Source: Schistocephalus solidus (Eukaryota > Platyhelminthes > Cestoda > Diphyllobothriidea > Diphyllobothriidae). Taken from it: 64,000 bases of DNA. The position numbers and the translations under genes are program-made. Location: the NCBI GenBank assembly GCA_017591395.1, contig WEDG01001557.1:19768-83767 (forward strand), read 5' to 3'. The first letter of the stretch is position 1; each line of letters opens with the position of its first letter. The notes beneath the pieces were generated by a model, which did no database searches, had not been told where the DNA came from, and worked only from the letters and a program-made list of their open reading frames with translations. Shown piece after piece: positions 55,822 to 64,000 of the stretch.

Positions 55822-58266
55822 ATACCCAATCCCCAGAGTGCAAACCTGGGATTCGAAACGGGGACCTTTGGTGTTTCAGTCGAACGCTCTACCTTTGAGC
55901 CACGGACTCTTTGTTTTGTCGGTTGTGATCGGGAATATGATGATAGTGTGGGGCTTACCGATCTGCTTAAGGAATATGTATGTTCCGTTCTGACCGGGAG
56001 CTCAGACAAGCGCCCTCGCAGGCGTTCACATAGAGACGTGTAGCATATGATGGAATGGAACCGACAAAAGGTAAGGGAGACCAGAATGGTCATTTCTGTC
56101 TTATTAGGCGTCATCGGCCAGTCATACCAAAATCCAAGTGTGGCACACCTGGGAAACGAACCCACGATCTTTGGTATTTCAGTCGAACGCTCTACCATTG
56201 AGCCACAGGCTCGTTGTTTTTTCGGTTTTGATCGGGAATATGATGATAGTGTGGGGCTCACCGATCGGCTAAAGAAACATGTATGTTCCGTTGTGCCCTG
56301 GAACTCAGACTAGAGCACTCGCAGGTGGTCGAATAGCGACGTGTAGCATATGATGGAATGGAACCGACAAAGACAAGGGAGACCGGAATTGCCATTTCTG
56401 GCTTATTAGCCGTCATCTGCTAGTCATACCCAATCCCAAGTGTGGAACACCTGGGATTCGAAACCTCGACCTTTGGTATTTAAGTCCAACGCTCTACCAT
56501 TAAGCCACGGGCTAGTTGTTTTGTCCGTTGTGATCGGGAATATGGTGATAGTGTGGGGCTTACCGATCTGCTTATGGAAAATGTATGTTCCGTTTTGCCC
56601 TAGAGCTTAGACTAGAGCCCTCGCAGGCCGTCGCATGGCGACGTGTAGCATATGATGGAATGGAACCAACAAAGACAAGGGAGACCGGAATGGCCATTTC
56701 TGGATTACGAGCGGTCATCAGCCAGTCATACCGAAACCCAAGTGAGGCACACCTGGGATATGAACCCCCGACATTTGGTATTTAAGTCCAACGCTCTACC
56801 ATTGAGCCACAGGCTCGTTGTCTTGTTGGTTGTGATCGGGAACATGATGATAGTGTGGGGCTCACCAATCTGCTTAAGGAATATGTATGTTCCGTTGTGC
56901 CCTGGAACTCAGACTAGAGCCCTTGCAGGCGGTCGCATTGCGACGTTGAGCTTATAATGAAATGGAACCAACAAATACAAGGGAGACGGGAACGGCCATT
57001 TCTGGCTTATTAGGCGTCATCGGCTAGTCATACCGAAACCCAAGTGCAGCACACCTCGGAAATGAACCCGGGACCTTTGGTATTACAGTCGAACGCTCTA
57101 CCATTAAGCCACGGGCTCGTTGTTTTGTTGGTTGTGATCGGAAATATGATGACAGTGTGGGGCTCACCAATCTGCTTAAGGAATATGTATGTTCCGTTGT
57201 GCCCTGGAACTCAGACTAGAGCCCTCGCAGGCGGTCGCATAGCGACGTGTAGCATAGGATGGAATGGAACCAACAAAGACAAGGGTGACCGGAACGGCCA
57301 TTTCTGGCTTATTAGCCAACATCAGCCAGTCATACCAAAATCCAAGTGTGGCACACCTGGGAAACGAACCCACGATCTTTGGTATTTCAGTCGAACGCTC
57401 TACCATTGAGGCACAGGCTCGTTGTTTTTTCGGTTTTGATCGGGAATATGATGATAGTGTGGGGCTCACCAGTCTGCTTAAGGAACATGTATGTTCCGTT
57501 GTGCCCTGGAACTCAAACTAGAGCCCTCGCAGGTGGTCGAATAGCAACGTGTAGCATATCATGGAATGGAACCGACAAAGATAAGGGAGACCGGAATGGC
57601 CATTTCTGGCTTATTAGCCAACATCAGCCAGTCATACCAAAATCCAAGTGTGGCACACCTGGGATTCGAACCCGCGACCTTTGGTATTTAAGTCCAACGC
57701 TCTACAATTGAGCCTCTGGCTAGTTGTTTTGTCCGTTGTGATCGGGAATATGATGATAGTGTGGGGCTCACCGATCTGCTTATGGAAAATGTATGTTCCG
57801 TTTTGCCCTAGAGCTTAGACTAGAGCCCTCGCAGTCGGTCGCATGGCGACGTGCAGCATATGATGGAATGGAACCAACCAAGACAAGGGAGACCGGAATA
57901 GCCATTTCTTGATTACGAGCGGTCATCAGCCAGTCATACCAAAATCCAAGTGAGGCAACCCTGGGATATGAACCCGCGACATTTGGTATTTAAGTCCAAC
58001 GCTCTACCATTGAGCCACGGGCTAGTTGTTTTGTCCGTTGTGATCGGGAATATGATGATAGTGTGGGAGCTCACCGATCTGCTTAAGGAACATGTATGTT
58101 CCGTTGTGCCCTGAGCTCAGACTAGAGTCTCGCAGTGCGGTCGAATAGCGACTGTATCATATGATGGAATGGAACCGACAGAGACAAAGGGATACCGGAA
58201 TGGCCATTTCTTGATTACGAGTGGTCATCAGCCAGTCATACCAAAAATCCAAGTGAGGCACACATG

Positions 58267-58320
58267 GGATTCGAACCCGCGACATTTGGTATTTCAGTCG
58301 AACGCTCTACCATTGAGCCA
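58267..58320 (-). promoter_or_regulatory. tRNA-like pol III promoter of a representative array unit
   Basis: Minus strand: box A-like TGGCTCAATGGTAGAG (58305-58320) and box B GGTTCGAATCC (58267-58277, exact match to the consensus GGTTCGANNCC). Between them GCGTTCGACTGAAATACCA resembles the anticodon arm of tRNA-Phe (GAA); D-arm GCTC/GAGC pairs. The acceptor stem is not complementary, so it is a promoter relic, not a tRNA gene. The same arrangement repeats in most units. Pol III would start just upstream and read through the hammerhead. Confidence 0.75.
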
Positions 58321-61300
58321 CAGGGCTCGTTGTGTCGGTTGTGTTCGGGAAATATGATGATAGTGTGGAGCTCACCAATCTGCTTAAGGAACATGTATGT
58401 TCCGTTGTGCTTGGAGTTCAGACTAAAGCCCTCGCAGGCGGTCGAATAGCGACGTGTATCATATGATGGAATGGAACCGACAGAGACAGGGAGACCGGAA
58501 TGGCCATTTCTGGCTTATAAGCCGACATCAGCCAGTCATAGCCCAATCCCAAGTGTGTCACACCCTGGGATCTCGAACCCGCGACATTTGGTATTTCAGT
58601 CGAACACTTCACCATTGAGCCACGGGCTAATTGTTTTGTTGGATGTGATCGGGAATATGATGATAGTGTGGGGCTTACCGATTTTATTAAGTAACATGTA
58701 TGTTCCTAGATGCCCGGGACCGGACAAAGCGCCCTCTCAGGGCGGTCGCATAGCGACGTGGAACTGACAAAAGACAAAGGGATACCGCAATGGCCGCTTT
58801 CGGCCCATTAGCCGTCATCAGCCAAGTCATACCCTCAACCCAAGTGTGGCAGCACCCGGGATAAGAACCCGCGACCCTGGTATTTCAGTCCAACGCTCTA
58901 CCATTGGTGCGAATGCTCGTTGTACGGTCGGCCGTGATCGGGTTCCACGACGTAGGCAACGATCGCCTAGGTAACATGTTTGTTCCGCTATGCCTTGCAG
59001 CTCAGACTAGAGCCCTTGCAGGCAGTCGCATAGCGACGTTAAGCATATGATGGAATGGAACCAACACATACAAGGGAGACCGGAATGGCCATTCCTGGCT
59101 TATTGGCCATCATCGGACAGTCATACCAAAACCCAAGTGTGGCACACCTGGTTAACGAACATGCGACTTTTGGTATTTCAGTCGAACGCTCTATTATTAA
59201 GGCAAAGGCTCGTTGTTCTGATGGTTGTGATCGGGAATGTGATGATAATGTGGGGCTCACCAATCTGCTTAAGGAACATGTATGTTGCGTTGTGCCCTGG
59301 AACTGAGACTAGAGCCCTCGCAGGCGGTCGCATAGCGACGTGTAGCATATGATGGAATGGAACCGACAAAGCCAAGGGAGACCGGAATGGCCATTTCTGG
59401 CTTATTAGGCGTCATCTGCCAGTCAAACCCAATCCCAAGTATGGCACACCTGGGATTCGAAAACGCAACCTTTGGTATTTAAGTCGAACGCTCTACCATT
59501 GAGATACGGGCTCCTTGTTTTGTCGGCTGTGATCAGGAATATGATGATAGTGTGGGGCTCACCGATTTGATTAAGTAACATGCATGTTCTGTTGTGCCCT
59601 GGAGCTCATACTAGAGCCCTTGCAGGCGGTCGCATAGCGAGGTTGAGCATATGATGGAATGGATCTAACAACTACAAGGGAGACCGGAACGGCCATTTCC
59701 GGATTATATGCCGACATCAGCCAGTCATACCGAAACCCAAGTGTAGCACACCCAAAACGAAAGCGACGTTTGGTCATTTCGTCGAGCTCTATTACTGAGG
59801 CACAGGCTCGTTGTCTTGTTGATTGTGATTGGGAATATGATGATAGTGTGGGGCCCACCAATCTGCTTAAGGAACATGCATGTTACGTTGTGCATGGAGT
59901 TCAGACTAGAGCCCACGCAGGCAGTCGAATAGCGACGATTAGCATATGATGGAATGGAATTGACAATGACAAGGGAGACCGGAATGGCCATTTGTGGCTT
60001 ATTAGCAGTCATCAGCCAGTCATACCAAAACCCAAGTGTGGCACACCTGGGAAACGCACCCGCGACCTTTGGTATTTCAGTCGAACGCTCTACCATTAAG
60101 CCACGCACTCGTTGTTTTTTTGGTTGTGATCGGAAATATGATGATAGTGTGGGGCTGACTGATTTGATTAAGAAAAATGTATGTTCCGGTTGTGCCCTGG
60201 AACTGAGACTAGAGCTCGCCCGTGGGGTCGTCAGGACGTGTAGCATATGATGGAATGGAACCCGACAAGCGAGACGGAATGGCCATTTCTGGCTTATTGG
60301 GCGTCATCTGCCAGTCAAAACCCAATCCTAAGGGCACACCTGGGATTCGGAAAACGTGCAAAACCTTTGGTATTTAAGCCGAACGCTCTACCATTGAGAT
60401 ACGGGCCTTGTTTTTGTCGGCTGTGATCAGGAATATGATGATAGTGGGCTCACCGACGGATTAAGTAACATGCATGTTCTGTTGTGCCCTGAGCTCATAC
60501 TAGAGCTCCTGCACGCCATGCGACGTAGATGTGATGATGGGAACCAACCAAAGACAGTTAGAACGAATCGCCAGTCGGCCTATTAGCGTCATAGCGTCAT
60601 ACCGAAACGCACACCTGCGATGCTGAACCCGCGCTTTAGATGCCGTCGACGCTCTAGAAATGCCACGGCCGCGTGTGATCTAACGTGAAGTGTGGGCTCA
60701 TCGAACTGGCCGTAGCACTTTATGCCCGCTGCGCCCGCGAGCCTCAGAATAGAGCCTGGCAGGCGGTCGCTAGCGAGGTTAAGCATGTACGATGGAATGG
60801 ATCCAACAACACAGGGAGACCGGAACGGCCATTTCCAGATTATATGCCGACATCAGCCAGTCATACCGAAAACCCAAGTGTGGCACACCTGGGAAACGAA
60901 CCCACGACGTTTGGTATTTCAGTCGAAAGCTCTATTACTGAGGCACAGGCTCGTTGTCTTGTTGATTGTGATTGGGAATATGATGATAGTGTAAAGCCTA
61001 CCAATCTGCTTAAGGAACATGTATGTTACGTTAGTGCATCGGAGTTCAGACTAGAGCCCACTGCAGGCAGCTTCCATAGCGACGATTAGCATATGATGGA
61101 ATGGAATTGACAATGACAAGGGAGACCGGAATGGCCATTTGTGGCTTATTAGCAGTCATCAGCCAGTCATACCAAAAACCGAAGTGTGGCACACCTGGGA
61201 AACGCACCCGCGACCTTTGGTATTTCAGTCGAACGCTCTACCATTAAGCCACGCACTCGTTGTTTTGGTTGTGATCGGAACATGATGATAGTGTGGGGCT

Positions 61301-61422
61301 GACTGATTTGATTAAGAAAAATGTATGTTCCGTTGTGCCCTGGCATTCAGACTAGAACCCTCGAAGGCGGTTGCATAGAGACGTGTAGCTTATGATGGAA
61401 TGGAACCACCAAAGGCAAGGGA

Positions 61423-61467
61423 GACTGGGATGGCCATTTCTGGCTTATAAGCCGTCATCAGCCAGTC
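61423..61467 (-). ncRNA. Candidate hammerhead ribozyme, array unit 23 (best formed)
   Basis: Minus strand: GACTGG (61467-61462) and CCAGTC (61428-61423) form six Watson-Crick pairs as stem I. CTGATGA follows, then stem II GGCT/AGCC with loop TATA closed by a C-A mismatch at 10.1/11.1, GAA, palindromic stem III ATGGCCAT, and C as cleavage residue (AUC triplet). All invariant residues are present. The open point is the stem II closing mismatch, which may lower activity. Confidence 0.7.
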
Positions 61468-61724
61468 ATACCGAAATCCAAGTGTGGCAAACCTGGGATC
61501 CGAACCCGCGACATTTGGTATTTTAGTCGAACGCTCTACCATTGGGCCAAGGGCTTGTTGTTTTGTCTTTTGTGATCGGGAATATGATGATAGCATGGGG
61601 CTCACCGATTTGATTAAGTAGCATGTATGTTCCGTTTTGCCCTGGAGCTTAGACTAGAGCCCTCGCAGGCGGTCGCATGGCGACATGTAGCATATGATGG
61701 AATGGAACCAACAAAGACAAGGGA

Positions 61725-61769
61725 GACCGGAATGGCCATTTCTGGCTTATAGGCCGTCATCAGCCAGTC
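61725..61769 (-). ncRNA. Candidate hammerhead ribozyme, array unit 24
   Basis: Same layout with CCGGTC as stem I partner (one G-U) and T as cleavage residue; stem II is one pair shorter. Confidence 0.6.
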
Positions 61770-63748
61770 ATACCCAATCCCAAGTGTAGCACACCTGGGA
61801 TTCAAACCCGCGCCTTTTGATATTTCAATCGAACGCTCTACCATTGAGCCCCGGGCTCGTTGTTTTGTTGGTTGTGATCAGGAATATGATGATAGTTTGG
61901 GGCTCACCGATTTGATTAAGTAACATATATGTTCCGTTGTGCCCTGGAGCTCAGACAAGCGCCCTCGCAGGCGGTCGCATAGCGTCGTGGAACCGACAAA
62001 GACAAGGGATACCGAATGGCCATTTCGGCTTTATTAGCCGTCATCTAGCAGTCATACCGAAACCCAAGTGGCACACCCGGGAAAACGCACCCGCGACCTT
62101 TTGGTATTTCAATCGAACGCTCTACCCACGCCCACGCACTCGTTGTTTTTGTTGGTTGTGATCGGGAATATGATGATAGTGTGGGGCTTATCGATCTGTA
62201 AGAAACATTGTATGTCCGTTTGGCTCCGAGCTCAGACTAGGAGCCCTCGCAGGGCGGTCGAATAGCGACGTAGCGTATGATGGGAATGAAACCCGACGGA
62301 ACAAGGAGACCGGAATGGACATTTCTGGCTTATTAGCCGTCATCTTCCAGTAATGCCCAATCCCAAGTAAACACGACACGGGCATGGGATCTTTTGAGTT
62401 AATGCAACGTCACGGCTCGGTTTGTGTCGATTGTGCACGGTTAGGGACTGCCAGATTCTACGACTCCAAACATGTCATGTATAAACCGTTTTGCGACCAG
62501 ATCGATCCCGCAGACGTATGAGACGTATATGATGGAATGGGAACCAACAAAGACACGGGAGACCGGATGGCCACTCGGCCTATAAGTAGTCATCGATGCA
62601 GTCATACCCAATCCCAACTGTGATAACACCTGGGATAAGAACCCGCGACTTTGGTATTTCCAGTCGACCGTTTCACCATTGAGCCACGGGCCTGTTGTTT
62701 TGTTGGTTGCATCGGAAATATGATGATAGTGTGGGGCTCACCGATTTGATTAAGTAACATATATGTTCCGTTGTACCCGGGTGCTCAGACAAGCGCCCTC
62801 GCAGGCGGTCGCATAGCGACGTGGTACCGACAAAGACAAGGGATACAAGAATGGCCATTTCTGGCTTATTAGCCGTCATCATCCAGTCATACCCAAACCC
62901 AAGTATGGCACACCTGGAAAACGAACCCGCGACCTTTGGTATTTCAGTCGAACGCTCTACCATTAAGCCACGCACTCGTTATTTTGTTGGTTTTAATCGG
63001 GAATATGATGATAGTATGGGGCTCATCGATCTTCTTAAAAAACATGTATGCTCCGTTGTGCCCTGTAGCTCAGACTAGAGCCCTCGCAGGCGGTCGAATA
63101 GCGACGTGAAGCCAATGATGGAATGAAACCGACAAAGACAAGGGAGCCCGGAATGGTCATTTCTGGCTTATTAGCCATCATCTGCCAGTCAAACCCAATC
63201 CCAAGTGTGGCACACCTGGGATTCAAACCCGCGACCTTTGTTATTTCAGTCGAACTCTCTACCATTGAGCCACGGGCTCGTTGTTTTGTCGGTTGTGATC
63301 GGGAATATGATGATAGTGTGGGGCTCACCGATTTGATTAAGTAACATGCATGTTTCATTGTGCCCTGCAGCTCAGACTAGAGCCCTTGCAGGTGGTCGCA
63401 TAGCGACGTGTAGCATATGATGAAATGGAACCAACAACTACAAGGGAGACCGAAACGGCCATTTCTGGATTATTAGCCATCATCGTCCAGTCATACCGAA
63501 ACCCAAGTGTGGCACACCTGGGAAACGAACCCACGACTTTTGGTATTTCAGTCGAAGGCTCTATTATTGAGGCACAGGCTTGTTGTCTTGTTGGTTGTGA
63601 TTGGGAATATGATGATAGTGTGGGGCTCACCAATCTGCTTAAGGAACATGTATGTTACGTTGAGCATGGAGTTCAGACTAGAGCCCTCGCAGGCAGTCGC
63701 ATAGCGACGATTAGCATATGATGGAATGGAATTGACAATGACAAGGGA

Positions 63749-63793
63749 GACCGGAATGGCCATTTCTGGCTTATTAGCCGTCATCAGCCAGTC
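63749..63793 (-). ncRNA. Candidate hammerhead ribozyme, array unit 31
   Basis: Matches the array consensus at every core and stem position: GACTGG, CTGATGA, GGCT/AGCC, GAA, ATGGCCAT, T, CCGGTC. Sequence 3' of it is scrambled by small indels. Confidence 0.6.
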
Positions 63794-64000
63794 TGGCACC
63801 TCAATCCCAAGCGTGGCATCACCCGAGATTCGAAAACCTCGCGACCTTCGGTCATTTGAGTACGTAACATTCTACCCATTGGAGCCAACAATGAGTCCGT
63901 TGTTTTATCGGCTTCCAGATCGACCATGAATTGGCGATAGTGAGGTGTTAATCGATCTGGCTATGAAATATGGAGCAATACAACTGAACCAGCACAACAA

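Larger units (their letters stand above)
54844..64000 (-). repeat. Large tandem array of ~302-bp tRNA-like/hammerhead SINE-satellite
   Basis: About 31 head-to-tail units, still running at the window end. Starts, by the GGAATGGAACC-GACAAAGAC word: 54843, 55146, 55448, 55749, 56050, 56354, 56656, 56960, 57260, 57563, 57863, 58166, 58467, 58757, 59050, 59352, 59656, 59948, 60252, 60538, 60792, 61096, 61395, 61698, 61988, 62281, 62533, 62822, 63120, 63424, 63723. Most spacings are 299-304 bp. Read on the minus strand each unit has a tRNA-like region, a hammerhead block directly downstream, then about 180 bp of conserved sequence including ACATGTTCCTTAAGCAG and CGTCGCTATGCGACC. Many short ORFs here, on both strands, are repeats of the same non-coding sequence. 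Confidence 0.95.

Noticed and set aside
54844..64000. Dozens of similar 60-170-codon frames on both strands
   Set aside because: They are translations of the same ~302-bp non-coding repeat in different frames; starts and stops vary from unit to unit.
54844..64000. Cluster of tRNA genes
   Set aside because: Box A and B are good, but acceptor stems do not pair and the T stem is broken in the units examined, so these are tRNA-derived promoters.
54844..64000. CRISPR-like array
   Set aside because: Period of about 302 bp without distinct spacers, in eukaryotic DNA with introns and retrotransposons.

Overview
This window looks like repeat-rich nuclear DNA of a parasitic flatworm, most likely a tapeworm; a diphyllobothriidean such as Spirometra, Dibothriocephalus or Schistocephalus is my best guess. 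The reasons are one intron-containing eukaryotic ribosomal-protein gene with introns of 74, 34 and 32 nt, a dense mix of CR1-like, RTE-like, Penelope-like, Ty3/gypsy and mariner relics, and satellite/SINE repeats that carry hammerhead-ribozyme cores, as known in schistosomes. No bacterial features (operons, CRISPR, Shine-Dalgarno sites) are present. The species is inference; nothing in the window names it.

Layout. 1-1590: 3' end of an RTE-like element whose C-terminus is an array of C2H2 zinc fingers, split by a 405-bp insertion. 3-4.1 kb: two small inverted-repeat elements with telomere-like (CCTAAC)n cores. 5.8-6.4 kb: a fold-back repeat whose right arm holds a well-formed hammerhead core. 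8.97-9.6 and 12.0-12.6 kb: solo 3' UTR pieces of the RTE element. 13.8-17.3 kb (minus): the longest RTE zinc-finger copy, with reverse transcriptase. 19.2-20.2 and 26.3-26.6 kb: an unnamed dispersed repeat. 21.7-24.0, 28.1-29.2 and 54.8-64.0 kb: arrays of a ~302-bp tRNA-like/hammerhead repeat. 26.7-27.5 kb: dead mariner. 29.4-31.7 kb: older RTE copy. 34.4-35.3 kb: RPS3, the only host gene I can support. 36.7-38.7 kb and 41.6-51.0 kb: CR1-like elements, including one CR1 nested inside another. 40.3-41.4 kb: Ty3/gypsy pol relic. 52.5-54.8 kb: two Penelope-like fragments head to head, followed by duplicated terminal-repeat-like sequence with a hammerhead relic.

The most exciting part is the 54.8-64 kb array: about 31 head-to-tail units of ~302 bp, each with a tRNA-Phe-like region (pol III box A and box B) and, about 70-100 nt downstream on the same minus strand, a compact type I hammerhead (6-bp stem I, CUGAUGA, short stem II, GAA, palindromic 8-nt stem III). 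It has the architecture of the Schistosoma Sm-alpha SINE/satellite, in what seems to be a different flatworm lineage. A second, unrelated-looking hammerhead family sits in Penelope-associated repeats in the same window. Almost all protein-coding traces other than RPS3 are broken transposon relics.
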